The notes beneath the pieces were generated by a model. The model did no database searches, had not been told where the DNA came from, and worked only from the letters and a program-made list of their open reading frames with translations. Both the position numbers and the translations under genes were made by a program. A DNA stretch of 64,000 bases from JAHIYG01 sp041306075 (GTDB lineage Archaea; Altiarchaeota; Altiarchaeia; IMC4; SCGC-AAA252-I15), in assembly GCA_041306075.1 (NCBI GenBank), contig JBFYKH010000008.1:13010-77009 (forward strand). The letters are read 5' to 3'. Numbering within the stretch: the stretch's first letter is position 1; every line of letters begins with the position of its first letter. Shown here in pieces: positions 25,641 to 33,880 of this stretch.

Positions 25641-26201
25641 ATGCAGCTCCCCCCAACCACCGACATAGAACGCCTGCGCAGGAAGATGGGGCTCACACAG
25701 ACTGAGCTCGCAGCGAAGGCAGGGGTGAGCCAGAGCCTCGTCGCCAGGATGGAGGCCGGGACCGTGGACCCGAGGTACAGCAAGGTCGCGAAACTGTTCC
25801 AGGCGCTCGACGAACTGAAGGGCGGTGAAGTCACCGCAAGGGAGATAATGTCCAGTGACGTCGTGGGCATACAGCACACCGCCTCCATAGAATACGCTGC
25901 CGGCAAACTGAAGAAGCACAACGTGTCCCAGCTGCCCGTCTACGACGGAGACAGGACGCTCGGCTCGTTCTCGGAGCGCGACATACTGGGGCTCCTCGCG
26001 AACGGCGTCGACGCAAAGGCATTCTCGAGCGAGGAGGTGGGCGAGCACATGGGCGGGGCCTTCCCGACCGTGAAACCAGAAACCCCCCTCACCGTGCTGT
26101 CAACGCTACTTGAGCACAACACAGGAGTCCTCGTGCAGGAGCAGGGAAGGACCATCGGCATAGTGACCAAGGCGGACCTCCTGAAGGTAGTCCACAAGTG
26201 A
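25641..26201 (+). CDS. XRE-type HTH plus tandem CBS transcriptional regulator
   Basis: 186 aa from ATG 25641, placed ~27 bases from the TATA centre, so the transcript is leaderless; the in-frame ATGs at 25584 and 25614 lie in the palindromes or TATA. The N-terminal helix-turn-helix (RLRRKMGLTQTELAAKAGVSQSLVARMEAG) is followed by two CBS motifs (EIMSSDVVGIQHTASIEYAA..., HMGGAFPTVKPETPLTV...). HTH-CBS proteins are archaeal regulators thought to sense adenosyl ligands. Divergence from a DUF39-CBS homocysteine operon suggests control of methionine/SAM supply, by inference. Confidence 0.88.
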   Translation: MQLPPTTDIERLRRKMGLTQTELAAKAGVSQSLVARMEAGTVDPRYSKVAKLFQALDELKGGEVTAREIMSSDVVGIQHTASIEYAAGKLKKHNVSQLPVYDGDRTLGSFSERDILGLLANGVDAKAFSSEEVGEHMGGAFPTVKPETPLTVLSTLLEHNTGVLVQEQGRTIGIVTKADLLKVVHK

Positions 26202-26990
26202 CTAGCTGTTCGTCGAAGAGTTAAGATGGTCCAGCTCCCGGGCAATCTGCCTGAGCTCGCCGGTCACATCGGCTGGCAGGTCGTGCATTATGAGGTTCCC
26301 TATCCTTCCCCGAATGGAACTGAATAGAGCCCTGTTGGCCGGCTGGGCGAGCGCCGCCCTCACCGCCCTCACGTCTATGAGCGGCTCCTGGTGGGCCGCA
26401 TGGGCCGGCTCTGCGGATATTATGCCGGGTATCTGAGCCCCGAGCGGCTGAAGCGGTTCCGCCGCCGCGGGCTCTTGGGACGGGACCGACTGGACGGTCT
26501 GCACCTCGCTCTGGAGGGGCGTCATCCCGGACTGCTTGCTCGCAAGCTCCATCTGGGCGACCCGCTTAAGCTGCCTCTCGAGCGCGTCCCGCTTGTCCGA
26601 GGATAATGACGCGCTGTTGGACATCCCCCTGACCCAGGACGACGAGCCCGCCTTCTGCCTGTTGGCGGACGGGTCCCCCCCGCTCTGGGCGTCCTTCAGC
26701 ATCCTGTCGAAGAAGCTTGAGTACGACTTCCCCCCGGACCGGCCGCCGGAGGATGACGAACTGAATATGCCCATTGTGCTCTGCGCGGGCCTCCTTGCAG
26801 AGGGCTGGGGGGCGTTTGGCTGGGCTTCGACGTTGCGGTTGCGCACGACCATAGTATCAGACTGGAAGCGGGTTCCGCGGGTCTCGTTGTACAGCCGCCT
26901 CGACTTTATGGCGTCCTGTATGTGCTGCGGCTCCCGCTTCTCCAGGGAGGCGTATTTCGACCGGATGCTGCTTAGCCCGTTTTCCTTCAT
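26202..26990 (-). CDS. Largely disordered protein of unknown function
   Basis: 262 aa, rich in Ser, Gln, Ala and Pro. A short basic N-terminal segment (about 1-50) and a helical C-terminal region (about 205-255: VRAVRAALAQPANRALFSSI, LPADVTGELRQIARELDHL) flank a low-complexity middle. There is no membrane helix and no cysteine. Its stop abuts the stop of the HTH-CBS gene. No family is recognised; conserved ends with a disordered middle suggest a linker or scaffold. Confidence 0.55.
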   Translation of the reverse strand: MKENGLSSIRSKYASLEKREPQHIQDAIKSRRLYNETRGTRFQSDTMVVRNRNVEAQPNAPQPSARRPAQSTMGIFSSSSSGGRSGGKSYSSFFDRMLKDAQSGGDPSANRQKAGSSSWVRGMSNSASLSSDKRDALERQLKRVAQMELASKQSGMTPLQSEVQTVQSVPSQEPAAAEPLQPLGAQIPGIISAEPAHAAHQEPLIDVRAVRAALAQPANRALFSSIRGRIGNLIMHDLPADVTGELRQIARELDHLNSSTNS

Positions 26991-27079
26991 CTGGCTTGAC
27001 CTCAGCCCAATAAGCCGCCCACCCGGATGGATTAATTATGCCGTTCTGCATTTAAAAGACAAAGACAAAATAACAGTTT

Positions 27080-27232
27080 ATGGGCGACATGGACGGCGAA
27101 GTTTACAACGCCATAAGGGAGATACAGAACGAGGTGTACTACATCCACGAGATTCTGAAGGACATTAACAAGACCAACAAGTCCCTCTTGGACGAGATAA
27201 AGGGCCTCAGGAACGAGCTGAAGACCAGGTGA
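27080..27232 (+). CDS. 50-aa coiled-coil miniprotein
   Basis: 50 aa from ATG 27080. The sequence shows a heptad-like pattern over almost the whole length (VYNAIREIQNEVYYIHEILK, then KSLLDEIKGLRNELK), with acidic and basic faces, as in small oligomerising coiled coils. A TATA-like catttaaaag lies ~30 bases upstream, giving a leaderless transcript. It is divergent from the disordered protein and convergent (1-base gap) with the gene at 27234. Confidence 0.55.
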   Translation: MGDMDGEVYNAIREIQNEVYYIHEILKDINKTNKSLLDEIKGLRNELKTR

Positions 27233-27233
27233 G

Positions 27234-27701
27234 CTAGCCGGCCGCCACGACCTCGAGGTCTACTTCATACTCGTCCTTGCCTAGCGCCTTGTCGGCTATG
27301 AGGCCGTATGTGAAGTTGTCCCAGAGGTGGCTCGCGTCCAACGTGGGACGGCTGGCCGCGTGCTCGGAGACGGTGACGCCGCTCGCCCCGGTCTCGTCCA
27401 GCTTCCAGCTTATCCGCCCGGAATTCCGCTTGAGGAACTTCAGGAGCTCCTCCCCCACCAGGTCGTCCGCCTCGTGGATGCTCCCGGGCGGATACGCGAC
27501 GACCGCGTAGCATTCCTGGACCGCGTAGCCTTGCAGGTCCGCTATGAGCGCGTCGGACGCGGCAGTGTACTCCTTCGCCTTCAGGGCGTGTTTCCTGGCA
27601 TCCTCCTTCCACTTCTTGAGTTCGGCCGCCGTCTTCACGTCGTCCAGGTCCGTGACCGGGTCCTTCCTCGTCGTCACGTAAAGCCGTATCGTCTGTTTCA
27701 T
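27234..27701 (-). CDS. Conserved protein of unknown function
   Basis: 155 aa from ATG 27701, whose ATG overlaps the stop of the 55-aa gene (ATGA). The longer frame to 27779 is out of frame with that gene and is rejected. A helical, charged N-terminal half (TAAELKKWKEDARKHALKAKEYTAA) precedes a more beta-like half with AVVAYPPGSIHEADDLVGEELL. No motif of a known enzyme and no membrane segment. It is the last gene of the proC operon. Confidence 0.6.
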   Translation of the reverse strand: MKQTIRLYVTTRKDPVTDLDDVKTAAELKKWKEDARKHALKAKEYTAASDALIADLQGYAVQECYAVVAYPPGSIHEADDLVGEELLKFLKRNSGRISWKLDETGASGVTVSEHAASRPTLDASHLWDNFTYGLIADKALGKDEYEVDLEVVAAG

Positions 27702-27865
27702 TTCCTCCCTCCGTGCTTTTTCACCAGTTTCTTCACCTGTTTCTCGGTGGGGGCGACCGGCCCAATGTATTCGAGGCACTCCTGCCTGACGGCGGCGCCG
27801 TCCCTCACGCTCCTGACCAGGTAGTAGTACTGCCTGCCCTTGATGGTCTTCTTCCGCACGAACAT
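27698..27865 (-). CDS. 55-aa protein resembling the N-terminus of archaeal IS1634/IS4-type transposases
   Basis: 55 aa. The pattern MFVRKKTIKGRQYYYLV followed by a basic stretch and VRQECLEYIGP is the short N-terminal module found in IS1634-like transposases and as free-standing small archaeal proteins. It starts 2 bases after the proC stop and is ATGA-coupled to the next gene, so it is translated as part of an operon rather than being debris. No transposase catalytic region is nearby. Confidence 0.6.
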   Translation of the reverse strand: MFVRKKTIKGRQYYYLVRSVRDGAAVRQECLEYIGPVAPTEKQVKKLVKKHGGRK

Positions 27866-27867
27866 CT

Positions 27868-28653
27868 CTAACCGCCTAGCTGCCTCGACCTCCTCGCCGC
27901 CGCCTGCACGGCCTCCGCCACGGACTCATGCACCTTCCGCTCGTCCAGGGTCTTCAGGCCCTCCGCCGTCGTGCCGCCAGGGCTCCTCACGTCGTCTATG
28001 AGCTCCGGGAGCGGCCGGCTGGATGCGGACGCCATCCCGGCCGCGCCGCGCACGGTCTGTATCGCCAGGTTGCGTGCTATCTCGTCCGGCAGCCCCTCCC
28101 TGACGCCGCCTTCTATCAGCGCCTGGATGAAGTAGTACGCGTACGCGGGGCCTGAGCCGGAAAGCCCCGTGACCGCGTCCAAGAGCTCCTCCGCCACGGG
28201 ATACGCGACGCCCACCGAGTTCAGGAGGCTGCCGACAAGGACCGCGTCCTCCTCGAGCGCGCGCCGGCCCATCGAGTACGCCGCAGCCATCTCACCGACC
28301 ATGGCAGGGGTGTTGGGCATCACACGCACGACCCTCGCCTCCCTCAGCTTCGCCTCAATCCGCCGTATCGGTATGCCGGCCGCTATGGAGACTATCAGCC
28401 TGCTCCCGGCTATGTCGCGTATCTCGTCGAGGACGTCGTCCATGTCCTTCGGCTTCACGCAGATGAATATTATCTCGGACTTCTCCACGACCTCGAACGC
28501 GGAGTATTCGGCGCGCAGGTTCATGCGCCGCACGACATGCGGGTCGCGGTCGTATATCCTCACGCTCTCGGGCTTTATGAGGCCCTTTTCGATGAACCCT
28601 GTCAGGAGAGCAGAACCCATGCGGCCGACGCCGATGAAACCGACCCTAGCCAT
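27868..28653 (-). CDS. proC: Pyrroline-5-carboxylate reductase
   Basis: 261 aa. The N-terminal dinucleotide-binding motif (GFIGVGRMGSALLTGF) and the C-terminal ProC signature (LDAVTGLSGSGPAYAYYFIQALIEGGVREGL, then DDVRSPGGTTAEGL) are intact. It catalyses the last step of proline synthesis, P5C + NAD(P)H to proline. It lies downstream of proA with a 32-base gap containing no obvious terminator; length is normal. Confidence 0.96.
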   Translation of the reverse strand: MARVGFIGVGRMGSALLTGFIEKGLIKPESVRIYDRDPHVVRRMNLRAEYSAFEVVEKSEIIFICVKPKDMDDVLDEIRDIAGSRLIVSIAAGIPIRRIEAKLREARVVRVMPNTPAMVGEMAAAYSMGRRALEEDAVLVGSLLNSVGVAYPVAEELLDAVTGLSGSGPAYAYYFIQALIEGGVREGLPDEIARNLAIQTVRGAAGMASASSRPLPELIDDVRSPGGTTAEGLKTLDERKVHESVAEAVQAAARRSRQLGG

Positions 28654-28685
28654 CTGGATAATGAATTAGCGCAGGGCCTAAAAAG

Positions 28686-29975
28686 TCAATGCCACTTCCG
28701 GTTCAGCCTCTTGTGGAGGTATTTTTTCCGGTCGTAGTCGGAGACGGCATGGCCGCGGCCCTTGAGTATCCACTTCCAGGTGACGAGGCCTTCGAGGCCG
28801 ACTGGTCCGCGGGCGTGTATCTTCCCGGTGCTTATCCCGACTTCCGCGCCGAGGCCGTACCGGAATCCGTCGCTGAAGCGGGTGGACGCGTTCCACATCA
28901 CCGAGGAGCTGTCGACGGTTTCGATGAAGTATCTCGCGGCCTCCTCGTTTTCCGTGACTATGGCGTCGGTGTGGCCCGAGCCGTACCGGTTTATCCGCTC
29001 GACCGCCTCCTTGACGCCGTCCACGATTTTCACGTTCATGGCGAGGTCGCAGTACTCGGCCCCCCAGTCCGCCTCCGAAGCCGGCGCGAGCCCGGGCAAG
29101 AGCTTGCACGCCTCCTCGTCGCCCTTGCCTTTCACGCCCGCCTGGGCGTATCTCTCCCAGAGGGAGGGGAGGACCTTCTTCGCCGCCTTCCTGTCGACGA
29201 GGAGGGTCTCCATCGCGTTGCAGACCGCAGGGCACTGGCATTTGGAGTCGTACGCTATCCGCGCGGCCTTCTCCGGGTCCGCGTCGCGGTCGATGTAGAC
29301 GTGGCAGACTCCGGCTGCGTGGCCGAGCACTGGTATGCGGGTGTTCGCCTGTATGTTCTTCACGAGCTCGTTCGAGCCGCGAGGTATGATGAGGCTTATC
29401 TTGTCCTCGAGCCTCAGGAGCTGTGCTACGTCCTCCCTCGTCTCGGCCAGCTGAATCCAACCGTCGGGTATCCCCTCCTCCTCCGTGGCAGTCTTGATTA
29501 GGGCGTATATCGTCCGGTTAGTGTTCTTAGCCTCGCTTCCGCCCTTCAGTATCACCGAGTTGCCGCTTTTCAGGCATAGGCTGCCCACCTGGACTATGAC
29601 GTCCGGCCTGGACTCGAATATCACGGCCACTACGCCCAGGGGGACGGTCACCTTGTAGAGTTCCAGGTCCCGGTCAAGCTCCATCGAGTACACGGTCTCC
29701 CCGACCGGATCGGGGAGGCGCACAAGGCCCTTAACCGCCTTCACCATCTGGGCTATCTTGTCCTCGGTTAGCTCAAGGCGCTTGTAGAGCGGGGAGCCGG
29801 CCTTCTCCCCCGCCTCCTTGAGGTCGGCGGAATTGGCTTCGAGTATGTCCTCAACCCGCTCCTCAAGGACTTCCGCGACCCTGTCCAGGGCCCTGTTTTT
29901 CAGGTCTGTGGAGGCCTTCCCAAGCTCTATGGACGCGGTTTTGGCGCGGGATGCCTTTTCGGCGACTGTTGACAT
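28686..29975 (-). CDS. proA: Gamma-glutamyl phosphate reductase
   Basis: 429 aa. An aldehyde-dehydrogenase-superfamily enzyme with the ProA signature around FESRPDVIVQVGSLCLKSGN and the catalytic cysteine in CPAVCNAMETLLV. It reduces glutamyl-5-phosphate to the semialdehyde with NADPH. Normally proB (glutamate 5-kinase) is next to proA; none is present in this window. A TATA box (gcttttaag, about 29999-30008) and two hairpins lie upstream. Confidence 0.96.
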   Translation of the reverse strand: MSTVAEKASRAKTASIELGKASTDLKNRALDRVAEVLEERVEDILEANSADLKEAGEKAGSPLYKRLELTEDKIAQMVKAVKGLVRLPDPVGETVYSMELDRDLELYKVTVPLGVVAVIFESRPDVIVQVGSLCLKSGNSVILKGGSEAKNTNRTIYALIKTATEEEGIPDGWIQLAETREDVAQLLRLEDKISLIIPRGSNELVKNIQANTRIPVLGHAAGVCHVYIDRDADPEKAARIAYDSKCQCPAVCNAMETLLVDRKAAKKVLPSLWERYAQAGVKGKGDEEACKLLPGLAPASEADWGAEYCDLAMNVKIVDGVKEAVERINRYGSGHTDAIVTENEEAARYFIETVDSSSVMWNASTRFSDGFRYGLGAEVGISTGKIHARGPVGLEGLVTWKWILKGRGHAVSDYDRKKYLHKRLNRKWH

Positions 29976-30014
29976 GAGGGTAGCATATTCGCCGAGAGAC
30001 TTAAAAGCGGTTTA

Positions 30015-30069
30015 GGGGGAGCCTCGCTGGAGGCCCCCCTGGGCGGCGAGCGTGGGTTCTCCGCCGCCC
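30015..30069 (-). terminator. Two strong GC hairpins between the small membrane gene and proA
   Basis: Hairpin A: ggggg/gcctc (30015-30025, one bulged a) with gaggc/ccccc (30030-30039). Hairpin B: gggcggcg (30041-30048) with cgccgccc (30062-30069). They lie downstream of the 53-aa gene on the minus strand and just before the proA promoter. They could end transcription or be a small structured RNA; a TATA-like gtatatac at about 30081-30088 precedes them on the minus strand. Confidence 0.45.
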
Positions 30070-30095
30070 CGCTTACGGTGGTATATACGGTGGCA

Positions 30096-30257
30096 TTAGA
30101 CGTATTTTCTCCTGAGTACAAGACGGCTTGCGTCGTACGGGGTGGTGCCGTATCCTGCGTCGCCTGCCGCAGCCTTCAGGAGAAGGTACAGGAGGTAGGC
30201 GGCCATGTAGGCGGTCGCCATGTACACAAGGCTTGCCGTCGCGGTTGATGAGTTCAT
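30096..30257 (-). CDS. 53-aa single-span membrane miniprotein
   Basis: 53 aa. The start ATG 30257 is preceded by a strong archaeal ribosome-binding site (ggggtgat). Residues ~8-28 (ASLVYMATAYMAAYLLYLLL) form one membrane helix, followed by a short Gly/Tyr-rich segment and a basic end (RLVLRRKYV). An upstream TATA-like cctatacgt is visible. The function is unknown. Confidence 0.55.
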   Translation of the reverse strand: MNSSTATASLVYMATAYMAAYLLYLLLKAAAGDAGYGTTPYDASRLVLRRKYV

Positions 30258-30345
30258 CCGTATCACCCCTTTACATCATACGTATAGGGTGTCCCTTGGT
30301 ATAGCTTTCGGGGGAAGTTAGTGTAAGGATAGTGCCAATACGGTG

Positions 30346-31140
30346 TCAGACCCTGTTCACCCGCATTATAGACTCGACCTGGTCCCGGCTCAGGAGGTAG
30401 GCTGCGTCGTAGAACGCCTCCATGTAGGAGCCGGGCCCCCGCGCGTTCTCCGCGGCCAGCTCCCCGGCTATGTCGAAGCACGCCATTGCCGCTGCTGCGG
30501 CCAACTGGCGCTCGGGCTCGACCGCCGCGAAGCATGCTATGACCGAGGAGGCCATGCAGCCGGTGCCGACGATGGAGCCCATCATCCGGTGGCCGTTGTC
30601 CACGAGGTAGGTTTCCCCGCCTCCGGAGACTACGTCCGTCTTGCCGGTCATAACGACCGTGTTGCGGTAGTCCGCCGACAGCTTCCTTGCCACCGCGGCC
30701 GGGTCCGCGTCGAGGCCTTCAGACTCGACCCCACGGACGGTGGATTTGACGCCCGCTATGGCGCCCATCTCCCCGTAGTTGCCTTTCAGGATGTCTATGT
30801 GCGTCCCGTTGAGTATGCTGATTGCGCTGTCGGTCCTCAGGCTGGTGGCCCCCGCCCCGACGGCGTCCAGCACCACAGGTATCCTCCGGCGGTTGGCTGC
30901 CCTTGCAGTGGCCATCATCGTGTCGACGAGCTCGGGCGTGAGAGTGCCTATGTTCAGGACGAGGGCGCCGGCGAGCGTGACCATCTGCTCGACCTCCTCC
31001 CTGGCGTGTGCCATCACCGGGAGGCCTCCGAACGTCCGGGTCATGTTCGCGCAGTCGTATATCGTCACCCAGTTGGTGATGTGGTGTATCAGCGGCCGCT
31101 TCTCCTTGACGCGCTCTAGTATGCCGTATGCGTCGAACAT
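30346..31140 (-). CDS. thiM: Hydroxyethylthiazole kinase
   Basis: 264 aa. A ribokinase-fold enzyme with ThiM hallmarks: PLIHHITNWVTIYDCANM, LDAVGAGATSLRTD (substrate pocket), the DILKGNYGEM segment and the anion-hole region VGTGCMASS. It phosphorylates 4-methyl-5-(2-hydroxyethyl)thiazole for thiamine salvage. No ThiE or ThiD is in the window, and no TPP aptamer (CUGAGA/ACCUGA-type elements) is visible in the ~50-base upstream gap. Confidence 0.95.
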   Translation of the reverse strand: MFDAYGILERVKEKRPLIHHITNWVTIYDCANMTRTFGGLPVMAHAREEVEQMVTLAGALVLNIGTLTPELVDTMMATARAANRRRIPVVLDAVGAGATSLRTDSAISILNGTHIDILKGNYGEMGAIAGVKSTVRGVESEGLDADPAAVARKLSADYRNTVVMTGKTDVVSGGGETYLVDNGHRMMGSIVGTGCMASSVIACFAAVEPERQLAAAAAMACFDIAGELAAENARGPGSYMEAFYDAAYLLSRDQVESIMRVNRV

Positions 31141-31189
31141 ATGATGACCCTAAGGTGATATAATCTCATCGGCGCATAAAAAGCCGTCA

Positions 31190-33811
31190 TTACGTCCTTT
31201 GCACGGCCTTGAGTGCCTTCCGCAGCGCGGATGAGAGGGCGGCGAACGCAATCATCCCGGCTACGACGAGCGCCCAGTCCGGGGCGGCGAGGGGAACCAC
31301 CTTGAAGTACGTCGACAGCGGGGTGTAGAGTATGACGACGTGCATGAGGAGGGAGCTTCCGAGGGCCGCGAGCAGCCACTTGTTGGACAGCATGCCCAGG
31401 TTCTCGGCGCTCCTTATGCCCTGGACGCGCACGAGCTTGAAGAATACTATGGACGTGAGGGCGATGGTCTGGGCCTTCTGGAAGTTGCTGATGGGGTCTG
31501 CGAGCCAGAAGAGGCTCAGAACAATAGCGGTCATCGTGAAGCCGTTGAACAGTATCGAGTACGTCACCTGCCGGTTTATGACACCCTCCCCCCGCCCCCT
31601 GGGCTTCCTGCGCATTATGTCCGGCGAGGGGGGGTCGACGCCCAAAGCCAGGGCGGGGAGGCCGTCTGTTATGACGTTAATCCACAGGAGCTGGACGGCG
31701 GTGAGTATCACCATCGGCTGGCCGAACGCGTACGGTAGGGCGGCTATGAAGACTATGGCGACCTCCGCCAGGTTGCAGGGGAACAGGTATCTCACGAACT
31801 TCCTCACGTTGTCGAATATCCTGCGGCCCTCCAGTATCGCGTCCCTGATGGTGGCGAAGTTGTCGTCGAGGAGTATTATGTCGGACGTCTGCTTCGCCAC
31901 CTCCGTGCCCCTGACGCCCATCGACACGCCCACGTCGGCGGCCTTCAGGGCGGGGGCGTCGTTGACCCCGTCACCAGTCATGGCGACGATGTGGCCTTGG
32001 GCCCTGAGGGCCATGAGGACGGAGAGCTTGTTCTCGGGGGACACGCGGGCGAAGATGGATGTGGTTTTGACTGCGTTCTGCAGCTCCACCTCGCTCATCC
32101 CGTCTATGTCCCGGCCCTCGAGGGCCTCCGTGGGCAATCCTATCTCGCGGGCGACTGCGACCGCCGTCGGCTTGCTGTCGCCGGTTATCATGATGACCCT
32201 TATGCCCGCGGCCTTGCAGTCCGCCAGCGCCCCCGGCACCTCCGTCCTCGGGGGGTCCATCATGGCCTCCAGGCCTATGAAGGCCAGCCCCGTCTCGTCC
32301 TTGTCGCGGCCGTCCTTCCTCGCGAACGCTATGACCCTGAGGGCTTCCGACGCGAACGCTGAATTGGCTTCGAGTATCCTCCGCCGGTCGTCCGCTGTCA
32401 TTGGGCGCTCGGAGCCGCCTTCCAGTATCCGGTCGCAGCGGGCGAGCACCGTCTCCGGGGCGCCCTTCGTGTAGGAGACGTAGCCGGAGGGGGTCTCGTG
32501 GACGGTCGTCATCATCTTCCGCAACGAGGAGAACGCGAGCTCGTCCACGCGCCTGTGTTCCGCGGCGACTTTGCCTTTCATGGCCGCCACACGCAGCGCT
32601 ATCTCCGTCGGGTCCCCGCTGAAAGCCCCCTGGGCGTCGCGGGAGTTGTTGTTGAGTATCCCTGCGAGGAGCAGCCCCTTCAGCTCCCGGGCGTCGACGG
32701 CCGCGCCGTCCCTTGAGAATTCGCCTAGGGTGTCGTGCCCGGTCCCGGACACCTCGTAGACGCGGCCGTCGAAGTATAGCTTCCGGACCGTCATCCTGTT
32801 CTCGGTGAGCGTCCCGGTCTTGTCCGTGCATATTATGTCTACCGAGCCCAGTCCCTCCGCCACCGGCAGGTTCCTGAGGAGGGCTTTCTTGCGGAACATC
32901 CTCTTGGAGCCCAGGGCGAGTGAGAGCGTTATGACCGCCGGCAGCCCCTCGGGTATGGCCGCGACGCCGAGCGCTATCGCTATAAGGAGGACCCGGATGG
33001 GGGGGGTGTCAGTGGTGAGGAATATGACGGCGCCCACGAAGATGCTGATGGCGACGATGGCCAGCCCGACCTTCCTGCCGAGCGAGTCCATCTGCCGCTG
33101 GAACGGCGTCTTCTCGTCCCCTATCGCCTGGAGGTTGCGGGCGATGCCCCCGAGCTGCGTCCGCATGCCGGTGGCGGTCACGACCACCCGCCCCCTGCCG
33201 CCGACCACGGTCGTCCCCTTGTAGACCATCGACGAGCGCTCTGGAAGGGACGCCTTGGCATCGACCGGAGACGGATTCTTCTCCACCGGAACGCTCTCGC
33301 CGGTCAGCGACGACTCGTCCGCCATGAGGTTCACGGCCTCCACCACCCTCGCGTCTGCGGACACGCTGTCGCCCTCCTCGAGGACAAGTATGTCCCCGGG
33401 GACAACTTCCTCGCTGTCCACCTCCACTTCGGCCCCGTCGCGGATGACGATGGACTTCGGCCTAGAGAGCTTCCTCAATTCCTCGATGTTGCGCTCGGCC
33501 TTGTAGTCCTGTATGAAGCCGAACAGCCCGTTCAGGACTACTATAGCCAGTATGAGGCCGCCGTCTACGACCTCCCTGAGGCTGATGGCGACCAGGGAGG
33601 AGAGTATGAGGACTAGCACCAGCGGGTCCCGGAACTGGCCTATGAGGATTGAGAACGGGCTTCTGCCGGGCTTCTCCTCAAGCCGGTTCCGGCCGGAGAC
33701 GGCCAGCCGCTCGCCGGCCTCGGCGGCCGAGAGGCCCCGGACGGAGGTGGAAAGCTTCGACAGTGATTCCGCCGTTTCGATGCTGTGCCAGCTGACATCG
33801 CCGTCCGCCAT
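31190..33811 (-). CDS. P-type ATPase, calcium/cation-transporting (P2 type)
   Basis: 873 aa. Has an N-terminal cation-ATPase domain, the actuator TGES loop (SLTGESVPVEKNP), the phosphorylation motif DKTGTLT at about Asp330 and KGAPE in the nucleotide domain. It continues with TGDGVNDAPALK and ~10 membrane helices including the C-terminal Cation_ATPase_C region. PEGLPAVITLSLALG in M4 and NVITDGLPALALGVDPP in M6 fit Ca2+/Mn2+ or PMR1/SERCA-like pumps. Ion specificity cannot be fixed from sequence alone. It stands as a single gene. Confidence 0.93.
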   Translation of the reverse strand: MADGDVSWHSIETAESLSKLSTSVRGLSAAEAGERLAVSGRNRLEEKPGRSPFSILIGQFRDPLVLVLILSSLVAISLREVVDGGLILAIVVLNGLFGFIQDYKAERNIEELRKLSRPKSIVIRDGAEVEVDSEEVVPGDILVLEEGDSVSADARVVEAVNLMADESSLTGESVPVEKNPSPVDAKASLPERSSMVYKGTTVVGGRGRVVVTATGMRTQLGGIARNLQAIGDEKTPFQRQMDSLGRKVGLAIVAISIFVGAVIFLTTDTPPIRVLLIAIALGVAAIPEGLPAVITLSLALGSKRMFRKKALLRNLPVAEGLGSVDIICTDKTGTLTENRMTVRKLYFDGRVYEVSGTGHDTLGEFSRDGAAVDARELKGLLLAGILNNNSRDAQGAFSGDPTEIALRVAAMKGKVAAEHRRVDELAFSSLRKMMTTVHETPSGYVSYTKGAPETVLARCDRILEGGSERPMTADDRRRILEANSAFASEALRVIAFARKDGRDKDETGLAFIGLEAMMDPPRTEVPGALADCKAAGIRVIMITGDSKPTAVAVAREIGLPTEALEGRDIDGMSEVELQNAVKTTSIFARVSPENKLSVLMALRAQGHIVAMTGDGVNDAPALKAADVGVSMGVRGTEVAKQTSDIILLDDNFATIRDAILEGRRIFDNVRKFVRYLFPCNLAEVAIVFIAALPYAFGQPMVILTAVQLLWINVITDGLPALALGVDPPSPDIMRRKPRGRGEGVINRQVTYSILFNGFTMTAIVLSLFWLADPISNFQKAQTIALTSIVFFKLVRVQGIRSAENLGMLSNKWLLAALGSSLLMHVVILYTPLSTYFKVVPLAAPDWALVVAGMIAFAALSSALRKALKAVQRT

Positions 33812-33880
33812 AGGCCAGTAATACGTTTTGTGGGAATAATAAGTTCAAGAAACGGCTGAGGGGGGATTGCCTGCGTTCCG

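Noticed and set aside
31141..31189. TPP riboswitch ahead of thiM
   Set aside because: The gap is only ~50 bases and has none of the TPP aptamer consensus.
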